Origin: an uncultured Dysgonomonas sp.
GTDB taxonomy: Bacteria > Bacteroidota > Bacteroidia > Bacteroidales > Dysgonomonadaceae
Direction of reading: 5' to 3'
NCBI RefSeq assembly: GCF_934668725.1
Contig: NZ_CAKUOF010000004.1
Span: 62,001-126,000 of the forward strand
Length of the DNA: 64,000 bases
Each line of letters starts with the position of its first letter. Positions within the stretch are counted from its first letter, which is position 1. Positions 24,605 to 32,701 of the stretch are shown here, piece by piece. The position numbers were made by a program, and so were the translations under genes. A model generated the notes under the pieces. That model was not told the origin of the DNA. It worked only from the letters and a program-made list of their open reading frames with translations, and did no database searches.

Positions 24605-26731
24605 ATGATCAAAAAGTATTTATTTCTATTTAGTTTGGCTGTAACGACTTTAAGTTATGCGCAAGACAATCAGAATAATATCAAACAAATGGACACAAAG
24701 AATCCTTTTTTCGAAGAGTTTAAAACACCTAAAGGTACTCCTCCTTTTGACTTAATAAAGAAAGAGGATTATAAGCCTGCTTTTGCTAAAGGTATCGAAC
24801 AGCAAGCAGCACAAATATCTGCAATTACCAGAAAAAGAGATGTACCTACTTTCGAAAATACCGTAGTTGCTTTAGACGAAAGCGGAGAAATATTAGACCG
24901 CGTATCTGCTGTATTTGGAGCAATACGTGGAGCTCAAAGTGATCCCGATATTCAAAAAATAGCAGAGGAGATTTCTCCGATGTTATCAGAACATAATGAT
25001 AATATTTATTTGAACGTTCCTTTGTTTGAGCGTATCAAAGTCGTATACGCAGACAGTTTGAATCCGGCTAGAACTACAGAGCAAAAACGTCTGGTTGAGA
25101 AATACTACAAGGCTTTTGTGCGTTCGGGTATTGCTTTGGATAATGCACAAAAAGACCGTTTACGCGAAATAAATAAAGAACTGAGCTTGTTATCGCTTTC
25201 TTTTGGAAAGAATCTCTTAGCTGAAACAAATAATTACGAGTTAGTAATAGATAATCCGGCAGATTTATCCGGATTACCCGCAGACGTTATTAGCATTGCC
25301 GCCGAAACAGCTAAAAGCAAGGGAATGTCCGGTAAATGGGTATTTACTCTAAGTAAGCCAAGTTGGTTGCCTTTTCTTCAATATGCCGATAACAGAGCAT
25401 TGAGAGAAAAACTATATAAAGCAATGTATAGTCGTGGCAACAATGATAATGAATTCGACAACAAAGCAATTATCAGTAAGATAGTTAACCTTAGATTAGA
25501 GAGAGCAAATTTGTTAGGATACAAATCACATGCTGATTATGTACTTGATGAAACAATGGCTAAGACTCCCGATAATGTATTTGCATTATTGAATAACATC
25601 TGGGAATATGCATTACCTCAAGCTAAAAAAGAGGCTGCTGAACTTCAAAAGCTTATCGATAAAGATGGGGGCGACTTCAAATTAGAATCGTGGGATTGGT
25701 GGTACTATACCGAGAAACTACGCAAAGAGAAATATGCTTTGGATGAAGAAGCGTTAAAACCATACTTTATGGTTGATAATGTTCGTGACGGAGCATTCCT
25801 AGTTGCGAATAAATTATATGGAATAACATTTAAGCCTTCTTCAGAGATATCTACATATCACAAAGATGTTCAGGTTTTTGATGTGATAGATGCTGACGGA
25901 TCATTCATCGGTGTTCTTTATTTGGATTATTTCCCTCGTGCAAGCAAGCGTAATGGTGCTTGGATGAGTAGCTTCCGTAAACAAAGTGTAAAAAACGGAG
26001 AGTTTATCAATCCAATTATTTACAATGTTGGTAATTTCGCGTTACCTACCGAAGACAAACCGTCTTTATTGACTTTGGAGCAAGTTACAACACTTTTCCA
26101 TGAGTTTGGACATGGTTTACACGGCTTACTATCCAATGTAAATTACAATGGATTGTCGGGTACTGCTGTTTCTCGTGACTTTGTTGAACTACCTTCTCAA
26201 ATATACGAACATTGGGCATTGCATCCTGAAGTGTTGAAGTTGTATGCTAAACATTACCAAACAGGAGAGGTTATTCCCGATGCGTTAATTGCAAAAATAG
26301 AGGAGGCTTCGAATTTCAATTCAGGATTTGAAACTACTGAAATTGTAGCTGCCGCTCTTTTGGACATGAAATGGCATGTGATAACAGAGCACCAGGATTT
26401 TGATGTGAATGCGTTTGAGTCTGATGCAATGAATCAAATTGGTCTTATTTCTGAAATTATTCCCCGATACAAGAGCCCTTACTTTGCTCATATATTCGAT
26501 GGAGGATATTCAGCCGGATATTACAGCTATTTGTGGTCTGAAGTGTTGGATGCAGATGCTTTTGAGGCTTTTGTAGAAAAAGGAGTTTTTGATAGAACAA
26601 CAGGTCAGTCGTTCCGTGACAATGTGTTATCGAAAGGAGGGTCAGAAGATCCTATGGTTTTATATAAACGTTTCAGAGGAGCAGAGCCTAATCCAATTTA
26701 TCTTTTGAAAAACAGAGGTTTTGTAAAATAA
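24605..26731 (+). CDS. dcp: Peptidyl-dipeptidase, M3 family (Dcp-like)
   Basis: This 708 aa zinc metallopeptidase removes dipeptides from peptide C-termini. A signal peptide (MIKKYLFLFSLAVTTLSYAQ) indicates export, likely periplasmic, unlike E. coli Dcp. The active site HEFGH (His499, Glu500, His503) is followed about 28 residues later by Glu in ELPSQIYEHW, the third zinc ligand. The substrate loop FDGGYSAGYYSYLWSEVLDADAF is typical of Dcp/oligopeptidase A. It would complement the POT transporter at 32702 in peptide use. Confidence 0.95.
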   Translation: MIKKYLFLFSLAVTTLSYAQDNQNNIKQMDTKNPFFEEFKTPKGTPPFDLIKKEDYKPAFAKGIEQQAAQISAITRKRDVPTFENTVVALDESGEILDRVSAVFGAIRGAQSDPDIQKIAEEISPMLSEHNDNIYLNVPLFERIKVVYADSLNPARTTEQKRLVEKYYKAFVRSGIALDNAQKDRLREINKELSLLSLSFGKNLLAETNNYELVIDNPADLSGLPADVISIAAETAKSKGMSGKWVFTLSKPSWLPFLQYADNRALREKLYKAMYSRGNNDNEFDNKAIISKIVNLRLERANLLGYKSHADYVLDETMAKTPDNVFALLNNIWEYALPQAKKEAAELQKLIDKDGGDFKLESWDWWYYTEKLRKEKYALDEEALKPYFMVDNVRDGAFLVANKLYGITFKPSSEISTYHKDVQVFDVIDADGSFIGVLYLDYFPRASKRNGAWMSSFRKQSVKNGEFINPIIYNVGNFALPTEDKPSLLTLEQVTTLFHEFGHGLHGLLSNVNYNGLSGTAVSRDFVELPSQIYEHWALHPEVLKLYAKHYQTGEVIPDALIAKIEEASNFNSGFETTEIVAAALLDMKWHVITEHQDFDVNAFESDAMNQIGLISEIIPRYKSPYFAHIFDGGYSAGYYSYLWSEVLDADAFEAFVEKGVFDRTTGQSFRDNVLSKGGSEDPMVLYKRFRGAEPNPIYLLKNRGFVK

Positions 26732-26778
26732 TGCCGATTACTTACCTGTAAAGGTATTTAGTAAAATAAATCCATATG

Positions 26779-26811
26779 CAAGGGAGGAGTATTTATGCTC
26801 CTCCCTTGTTG
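26779..26811 (+). terminator. Intrinsic terminator after dcp-like gene
   Basis: Perfect 11-bp stem CAAGGGAGGAG/CTCCTCCCTTG with an 8-nt loop and a weak T tail. Confidence 0.8.
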
Positions 26812-26926
26812 TATAAATTTTCTAATTTCGAGTTTGTAAAGAGTTTCTTTTTAGATTGTGTTCGTTGTACACTCCTGACAAAATGTTAATTCACATGCTA
26901 AATAATACGCAATTTGATTAAATGCT

Positions 26927-26934
26927 TATATTTG
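26927..26934 (+). promoter_or_regulatory. Bacteroidota -7 box, ROK kinase
   Basis: TATATTTG lies about 227 nt before the ROK gene start, implying a long leader. Confidence 0.4.
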
Positions 26935-27160
26935 TATTATATTTTATGGAGGAAAGTATTATTACTATATTTATAAGTAATTAAGTATTTGGTGTTTTAT
27001 TTTAATATTATCATTAACAATTGTTATTATACAGGGTTTGATAATAAAAAGAGTGAGATCCTTTCCTTGATATAGATTTTAAATGGAACGATTTATTTAA
27101 CCTTATTTAGAGAAATCCTTTTTATTAAGGGGTAGATCTGAAATCTTTAACGGAAAAAAT

Positions 27161-27985
27161 ATGACAATAGGGGTTGACCTGGGAGCTACTAATATAAGAG
27201 TAGGCATAGTAGAAGGTGGTGTGATCTATCGCAAAATATCTGAACCTTTCCCGTATGATAAAACATTTGAAGAAACAATCAATTTTTTAATTAGTACTAT
27301 CAGGCGATTGATGAATACAAATATCAAAGGTATTGGTATCGGTGTTCCATCGGTGGTTGACTCTCGTAAGGGGATAGTTTACAAAGCCGGAAATGTTCCG
27401 TCGTGGAAAGAAGTCCACTTGAAGGACATCCTCGAAGCCGAATTCAAAATACAGGTACGTGTTAATAATGACTGTAACTGTTTTGCTTTTGGTGAACGGT
27501 ATTACGGCGAATGTACCCCTTATCGCAATATTGTAGGTATAACATTAGGAGCCGGAGTCGGATCGGGTATTATTATTAATGATGTTTTGTATGAAGGTCT
27601 GAATACAGGTGCCGGTGAGATTGGCTTAGTACCTTATCTGGATAGTAATTATGAACATTATTGTGCATCTAAATTCTTTCAACGATATAAAACGACTGCA
27701 CATATAGCATATCTTAGAGCTGAGAATGACGATAAGGAAGCTTTGGCTATATGGGAGGAATTTGGGCACCATATCGGCAATATGATTCAGGTTATCATGT
27801 ATATGTATGATCCCGAAGCTTTGATCTTGGGTGGAGGAATCTCCAAAGGGTATAAATACTTTGAAGGGGGAATGGCTAAAAATCTGGCAGATTTTCCTTA
27901 TCCCTTAGCTTTAGACCGTATGAAAATCCTGCTATCATCAAAAGAAGATATCAGTTTGCTGGGAGCTGCATCGCTTATTCCTTGA
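27161..27985 (+). CDS. ROK family protein (sugar kinase-like)
   Basis: The 274 aa protein shows the ATP-binding GVDLGATNIRVG (4-15), GIGIGVPSVVD, VNNDCNCFAFGE with the catalytic Asp, and TLGAGVGSGIIINDVLYEGLNTGAGEIGL of the ROK family. It is short and lacks a DNA-binding domain, so a sugar kinase (glucokinase or N-acetylhexosamine kinase type) is more likely than a repressor. The usual ROK zinc cluster (CxCGxxGCxE) is not present; only one Cys remains near that position (EHYCASKFF). The substrate is unknown. Confidence 0.88.
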   Translation: MTIGVDLGATNIRVGIVEGGVIYRKISEPFPYDKTFEETINFLISTIRRLMNTNIKGIGIGVPSVVDSRKGIVYKAGNVPSWKEVHLKDILEAEFKIQVRVNNDCNCFAFGERYYGECTPYRNIVGITLGAGVGSGIIINDVLYEGLNTGAGEIGLVPYLDSNYEHYCASKFFQRYKTTAHIAYLRAENDDKEALAIWEEFGHHIGNMIQVIMYMYDPEALILGGGISKGYKYFEGGMAKNLADFPYPLALDRMKILLSSKEDISLLGAASLIP

Positions 27986-28000
27986 TAAAGCGAGATAAAA

Positions 28001-28013
28001 AGTTCCCAGAACT
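28001..28013. repeat. AGTTC-CCA-GAACT palindrome between convergent genes
   Basis: Covariant variant in a 3' region shared by two converging genes. On the minus strand it is preceded by a TATAAAT tract. It shows that the element is not confined to gene starts. Confidence 0.75.
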
Positions 28014-28020
28014 ATTTATA

Positions 28021-28057
28021 AAAATAAAAGGGTAGACTTGATCTACCCTTTTATTTT
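28021..28057. terminator. Bidirectional terminator
   Basis: Perfect 16-bp arms around CTTGA, with A and T tracts forming the outer part. It serves the convergent ROK and EF-G-like genes. Confidence 0.9.
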
Positions 28058-28072
28058 GAAAATTATTTGTTA

Positions 28073-30232
28073 TCAGTCTTCGGCTTTAATTGTAGCTTCG
28101 TACTCTTTTAATAGTTTGTCTTGCACATCGGCCGGTACAAGTTCGTATTTCGAGAATTTCATAATAAATGAAGCACGCCCTCCGGTTAGAGAACTCAGTG
28201 TGATCGAATAATTAGACATCTCTTTCAAAGGAATTTTGGCATTTATAATTTCAATATCTTTATCGCTTTCCATCCCTTGAATTATCCCCCTGCGGTTTTG
28301 AATATCGCTCATTACATCACCCATTTTGTCTGAAGGGACAAATACAGTAACATCTGATATGGGTTCCAGAATCTTGGGTCCTGCATTACGGAAGGCTTCG
28401 CTAAAGGCATTACGTCCGGCAAGCATAAAGGATATTTCGTTAGAATCTACCGGATGCATTTTACCATCGTAAACTATTACACGAACATCCCTGGCATATG
28501 ATCCGGTGAGTGGACCTTGTTCAAGACGAGCCATAATTCCTTTTATAATAGCAGGTACAAACCGTGCATCAATAGCACCTCCTACAATACTGTTAACAAA
28601 AACAAGTTTGCCTCCCCATTCGAGGTCGTAAGTTTGAATATCTCTGGATTGTATTTTAAATTCCTGTCCGTTAAATTTATAAGTATCTGGTACAGGTACA
28701 CCTTCAATGTATGGCTCTACAATCATATGTACTTCTCCGAATTGTCCTGCACCTCCCGATTGTTTTTTATGACGGTACTCTGCTCGTGATGGTTTGGTAA
28801 TGGTTTCCCGGTAAGGTATCTTAGGTTCAGAATATACGATTGCTATTTTATCATTATTTTCGATTCTCCACTTCAATGTTTTCAGGTGAAACTCTCCTTG
28901 CCCTGATACAATCATTTGTTTCAGTTCTTTAGAGTTTTCGATCAGCCATGTAGGGTCTTCTTCGTGCATTCGCTGTAAAGCTTCGCTCAGTTTTTCGGAG
29001 TCTCTTTCGTTGGCAGCTTTTATAGCCCTGCGATATTTAGGATTGGGGTATTTAATAAAGTCGAATTGATTGTCGGTTCCTTTTCCGTTCAGCGTATTTC
29101 CGGTGCGTACATCTTTTAGTTTAACGGTTGCACCTATATCTCCGGCAATCAGTTCGTCAACTTTGGTACGTTGCTGACCTGCAACCATAAATAATTGCCC
29201 GATACGTTCTTTCGAACCTCTATCGGAATTGATAAGGTCGTCGCCTTCTTTTACTTTTCCGCTCATTACTTTGAAGTATGAGATATCGCCCACATGGGGT
29301 TCTACTGTCGATTTAAAGAAAAACAGGCTGGTAGGCGCATTAACATCGGGTTTAACCTCTTCGCCCTCGGTGTTTACAGGGTAGGGCATATCTACAACGT
29401 AAGGAACGACATTACCTAGAAATTCCATGGTACGCCTTACGCACATATCTCGTTCGGCACAAACACAGAATATGGGAAAAATATCTCTTTGTACAAGCCC
29501 TTTGCGAATTCCGAACCGCATTTCTTCTTCGGTAAGAGTACCTTGTTCGAAGAATTTTTCCATTAGCGATTCTTCATGTTCGGCTGCCGCTTCTACCAGT
29601 TTTTGGTGAAGTTCTTCCGCTTTATCTTTTTCTTCTTCGGGAACTTCGAGTACTTCGGGAACTCCTCCTTCGGGTTTCCATCTGTACATCTTTTTTTTGA
29701 GGACATCAACTATGGCATTGAAGTTCGGTCCGCAATTGATGGGGTATTGTATAAGTACGGCTTTTTCTCCGTAATTGCCTTTCAGCTGAGCCACTACACT
29801 GTCAAAATCGGCTTTCTCGTGATCGAGCTGATTGACTATAAACATCACCGGTTTCTGAAATTTTTGGATATATCTTAATTGGTTTACTGTACCAACTTCT
29901 ATCCCATACTGAGCATTTAATACCATGAGTGCAGTATCGGTCACATTGAGTGATGTTACTACATTGCCTATAAAATCGTCAGCTCCCGGACAATCAATAA
30001 AATTGAGTTTTCGATTCATCCATTCAACAGAAAAGATACTCGAGAATACCGAATATCCATACTCTTTTTCAACCGGAAAATAATCGGTAACTGTGTTTCC
30101 GCCTTTCACAGTACCTCTGCGTTTTATAACCCCTGCCTCGAAAAGCATTGCTTCGGCAAGAGTGGTTTTCCCGGAGCCGGAGCTCCCAAGAATTGCAATG
30201 TTTTTGATTTCGTTAGTTTGGTAAGTTCTCAT
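28073..30232 (-). CDS. Elongation factor G-like protein
   Basis: The 719 aa protein has the EF-G five-domain layout (GTPase 1-270, then II-V; domain IV region YRHKKQSGGAGQFGEVHM). The GTPase motifs differ from true EF-G: G1 is GSSGSGKTT (16-24) instead of AHVDAGKTT, G3 is DCPGADDF with Ala84 replacing the catalytic His, and G4 is NQLD (134-137) instead of NKMD. It is therefore a paralogue, not the housekeeping FusA, and may hydrolyse GTP slowly or act other than in translocation. Related EF-G-like proteins exist across Bacteroidota. It is flanked by a palindrome 28 nt before its start. Confidence 0.9.
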   Translation of the reverse strand: MRTYQTNEIKNIAILGSSGSGKTTLAEAMLFEAGVIKRRGTVKGGNTVTDYFPVEKEYGYSVFSSIFSVEWMNRKLNFIDCPGADDFIGNVVTSLNVTDTALMVLNAQYGIEVGTVNQLRYIQKFQKPVMFIVNQLDHEKADFDSVVAQLKGNYGEKAVLIQYPINCGPNFNAIVDVLKKKMYRWKPEGGVPEVLEVPEEEKDKAEELHQKLVEAAAEHEESLMEKFFEQGTLTEEEMRFGIRKGLVQRDIFPIFCVCAERDMCVRRTMEFLGNVVPYVVDMPYPVNTEGEEVKPDVNAPTSLFFFKSTVEPHVGDISYFKVMSGKVKEGDDLINSDRGSKERIGQLFMVAGQQRTKVDELIAGDIGATVKLKDVRTGNTLNGKGTDNQFDFIKYPNPKYRRAIKAANERDSEKLSEALQRMHEEDPTWLIENSKELKQMIVSGQGEFHLKTLKWRIENNDKIAIVYSEPKIPYRETITKPSRAEYRHKKQSGGAGQFGEVHMIVEPYIEGVPVPDTYKFNGQEFKIQSRDIQTYDLEWGGKLVFVNSIVGGAIDARFVPAIIKGIMARLEQGPLTGSYARDVRVIVYDGKMHPVDSNEISFMLAGRNAFSEAFRNAGPKILEPISDVTVFVPSDKMGDVMSDIQNRRGIIQGMESDKDIEIINAKIPLKEMSNYSITLSSLTGGRASFIMKFSKYELVPADVQDKLLKEYEATIKAED

Positions 30233-30260
30233 GGTAATAAATATTTATAGGATTTATATA

Positions 30261-30273
30261 AGGTCTCAGACCT
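30261..30273. repeat. AGGTC-N3-GACCT palindrome upstream of EF-G-like gene
   Basis: Perfect copy, plus-strand spacer TCA, 28 nt before the start. In gene orientation it is preceded by AATAAAA. Confidence 0.85.
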
Positions 30274-30480
30274 TTTTATTACTTCATTCAGTATAAAAAC
30301 TACAGCCTATTATATTTTGAGAATATTATTAAATATCCTCAATTGCTTTAAATATTCAAACTCAATAAGGTTAGGGAGTAAATGCTCTTTTGCATTTTCT
30401 CAAAATTAATAAATGTTCTTTTGATGAGGCTATCTTAATAGAAGTAAAATAGTATGTTTTTCAGCAGGTTATTAGGAGGG

Positions 30481-30532
30481 TAAGATACAAAAAGGCGATC
30501 TCCAATATCCGAGATCACCTTTTTGTATCTTA
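30481..30532 (-). terminator. Intrinsic terminator of lipoprotein operon
   Basis: 22-bp arms with one mismatch around an 8-nt loop, 11 nt after the stop of the last lipoprotein gene. Confidence 0.85.
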
Positions 30533-30542
30533 CTTGAGATTC

Positions 30543-31244
30543 TTAATTCCAAGAAAGATCCTGTAATTGATATTTAAACTGGAAAGTAGATGGATTTACC
30601 ACATCATATGGATTGAAAACGAATGGCGACAGCGTTTGGTTATTTGCTGTATTTCTAATGATTTCTTCTACTTGCGTTACCAAGGCATATTTTTCTTTAG
30701 ATCCTATTGCCGAAATATATCGGATAGTATAGCCTGTCATAAAAGTATCAGGGATGTAACCCATATTTAAAGTTGCAGGAAGTAACCCTCTTGTTAATAA
30801 TGGTGGATTGGAAGATGGTATAACAATACTATACCCCTTTGGAACTTCTATATATTTAATATATTCGCAAAACTCCGTATAATATGGAACACCTGCTATT
30901 ATTCTTGAGTCGTAAGGGAAGCCAAAGGTTAAGTTATACTTCTTTAAAATACTTCTTTTGTCATAGCCTGAAACAATATAGGTTTGATTAGTACTTTTCA
31001 ATGAATTATTCGTTTCGTCTACAAATAATTCCGAATGAGGGTTTTCAAATATAAAGTTTTGCGGATTTTGTTTTTTTAAGTCGGCATGAATCTGTTCAAT
31101 ATGGGTTCTCAGATCATTTTCTGAAAATATTTTAATTGATTGAACTTCTCCATTCAAGTTTACTTCTTCTATCTCAGGTTCATGAGAGCATGAGAGAAAA
31201 GAGAATAATAGCCCCAAAAACAGAATCAGTTTTTTATTTTTCAT
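30543..31244 (-). CDS. Lipoprotein, paralogue of next gene upstream
   Basis: I place the start at 31244 (MKNKKLILFLGLLFSFLSC); the longer frame from 31334 would bury this lipoprotein signal. The protein has 233 aa. It shares with the 31294-32016 product the segments FENPHSELFVDET (there FDNPNSDLWIDET), a YDSR/KDSR turn, VPKGYSIVIPS (there IPKGATFVLPP), TGYTIRYIS (there TGYTHKQYS) and a C-terminal FQFKYQ...SWN (there FEFKYQ...SWD). The family is unknown to me. It is third in a three-gene lipoprotein operon. Confidence 0.8.
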   Translation of the reverse strand: MKNKKLILFLGLLFSFLSCSHEPEIEEVNLNGEVQSIKIFSENDLRTHIEQIHADLKKQNPQNFIFENPHSELFVDETNNSLKSTNQTYIVSGYDKRSILKKYNLTFGFPYDSRIIAGVPYYTEFCEYIKYIEVPKGYSIVIPSSNPPLLTRGLLPATLNMGYIPDTFMTGYTIRYISAIGSKEKYALVTQVEEIIRNTANNQTLSPFVFNPYDVVNPSTFQFKYQLQDLSWN

Positions 31245-31293
31245 GCGTATATTTTTTTTCGAATGAATAAAATTTAACCTCATTATAATATAA

Positions 31294-32016
31294 TTAGTCC
31301 CAACTTGTAAATATATATTGGTACTTGAACTCAAAATTGGAAGGACCTGGTATGGCTTTCAATGGCATATAGTAGGGTGGGTTGTAAAAAATTTGTTTAC
31401 CTTCTACATTATACTGCACTGTTACCGCTTCCGTTACTAATTCATAGATATCTTCTGTGCTTGTAGATGAATATTGTTTGTGTGTATAGCCGGTGGTTAT
31501 AGCCTTATTAGTCGCAGTGCCAATAGGTAGGCGCCCCATTGCCGATAAAGATTCCATCACACTTTGAGGGGGAAGAACGAATGTTGCTCCTTTAGGTATC
31601 CTGACAAATTTAACATACAGTCTTATGTTTCCTATAAAAATCATGTTGGTATACCCATATACGCGAGAGTCTTTAGGTACACTCCCTTCGGCAAATTTAA
31701 ATTTCCAGTCATTTACGTATCTTACCTCATCGTATCCATAGGCTTTGTAAGTAACTCCGGCAGATCTTGTTGTATTAGCTGTTTCATCTATCCATAAATC
31801 AGAATTTGGATTATCGAAAGTGTATAAATCCGGATTGTTTATTGTTAAAGATTGGATCAAGCTATCGGGCAGAAATGCACCGGTATTCACTTCTATAAGA
31901 TTAGACTTAGGTATTAGACTTTGATCTAAATTCGCACCCTTATCATTTTCTATGTCGTTAGAACATGAGGTAAAAATAGTAATTAGTAAAGTTGTGATAA
32001 GAAATAGTTTTTTCAT
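31294..32016 (-). CDS. Lipoprotein, paralogue of next gene downstream
   Basis: The 240 aa protein has a lipobox signal (MKKLFLITTLLITIFTSC). It is a diverged tandem duplicate of the 30543-31244 gene: conserved blocks line up over almost the whole mature region, although identity looks low. No enzyme motif is visible; the pattern of alternating hydrophobic residues suggests a beta-rich, surface or periplasmic protein. The middle gene of the operon; 24 nt after the 32041 gene and about 50 nt before its paralogue. Confidence 0.8.
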   Translation of the reverse strand: MKKLFLITTLLITIFTSCSNDIENDKGANLDQSLIPKSNLIEVNTGAFLPDSLIQSLTINNPDLYTFDNPNSDLWIDETANTTRSAGVTYKAYGYDEVRYVNDWKFKFAEGSVPKDSRVYGYTNMIFIGNIRLYVKFVRIPKGATFVLPPQSVMESLSAMGRLPIGTATNKAITTGYTHKQYSSTSTEDIYELVTEAVTVQYNVEGKQIFYNPPYYMPLKAIPGPSNFEFKYQYIFTSWD

Positions 32017-32040
32017 CCTGATAAAATTTAGTAGATATAA

Positions 32041-32481
32041 TTAGTTTAGTTCGTATTTAAACGCATATCCTTCTGTATATGCGTTGTTAATGCCAAGTTC
32101 AATGTCATAAACACCTTTCGGCAACTCTTTATCGATATCAAATGTTACAATATGAGTTGTAAAGCAAGATAGGTCAATACAATCAAAATCATTAGGTGTG
32201 CTTATGATGTTTATTTTCAAAGTTTTGTTTTGTTGATATAAATAAATTTTCTGGATTTCATCTCCTTTTTTTATCAGTTTTGTTCTGACTTCGCATGTTA
32301 CTGATGAGCCGCTTTTTTTCATTTTGAAATCTTTGACGGGATTAACCTGCCCTAAATCTGTAATTATAATATTTGATACGGATAATACTTCATCGCTATT
32401 ATCCATATTACTATGATCACAACTAAAGCAGAATAGGGTGGCCAGAAAAAGAAGATGAATGTAGATAGTCTTTCTTTTCAT
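32041..32481 (-). CDS. Small lipoprotein, unknown function
   Basis: This 146 aa protein has the lipobox signal MKRKTIYIHLLFLATLFCFSC. The mature part is lysine-rich and beta-prone, ending in LPKGVYDIELGINNAYTEGYAFKYELN. A Cys pair lies at FDCIDLSC. It has no similarity that I can see to the two paralogues downstream. It is the first gene of the operon, with a -7 box at 32617-32624. Confidence 0.75.
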   Translation of the reverse strand: MKRKTIYIHLLFLATLFCFSCDHSNMDNSDEVLSVSNIIITDLGQVNPVKDFKMKKSGSSVTCEVRTKLIKKGDEIQKIYLYQQNKTLKINIISTPNDFDCIDLSCFTTHIVTFDIDKELPKGVYDIELGINNAYTEGYAFKYELN

Positions 32482-32616
32482 AATATTTACAATTAGGAAA
32501 TTAACTACTTAATAAGTATGATTTACTTATTTGAAATGACATGTGTTGAAGAATTTGATTCTTGTTTGTATAATTTTGTTTGTGTAATGTTTTTTGCCTA
32601 TATGAGATAGACTTGA

Positions 32617-32624
32617 CAAATATA
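32617..32624 (-). promoter_or_regulatory. Bacteroidota -7 box, lipoprotein operon
   Basis: Minus-strand TATATTTG lies 136 nt before the first lipoprotein start and just after the POT terminator. Confidence 0.5.
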
Positions 32625-32637
32625 TAGAAATATTTAA

Positions 32638-32676
32638 AAACAGAGGTCTTTTCTATCTAAGAAAAGACCTCTGTTT
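32638..32676 (-). terminator. Intrinsic terminator of POT gene
   Basis: Perfect 16-bp arms including CAGAGGTCTTTTC around TATCTAA. It is 25 nt after the POT stop. Confidence 0.9.
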
Positions 32677-32701
32677 ATGTTAAATGTATATTATTTAAAA
32701 C

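Larger units (their letters stand above)
26732..27160. other. Intergenic region between dcp-like and ROK genes
   Basis: 429 nt without a gene. It holds the dcp terminator at 26779-26811 and a -7 box at 26927-26934. The rest is AT-rich with no other structure I can support. Confidence 0.55.
30233..30542. other. Intergenic region upstream of EF-G-like gene
   Basis: 310 nt without a gene. It holds the AGGTC palindrome, a candidate minus-strand -7 box TAATTTTG (30401-30408) and the terminator of the lipoprotein operon. Confidence 0.5.

Noticed and set aside
31245..31334. Upstream start for the third lipoprotein
   Set aside because: It would place 30 residues before a clear lipoprotein signal peptide.
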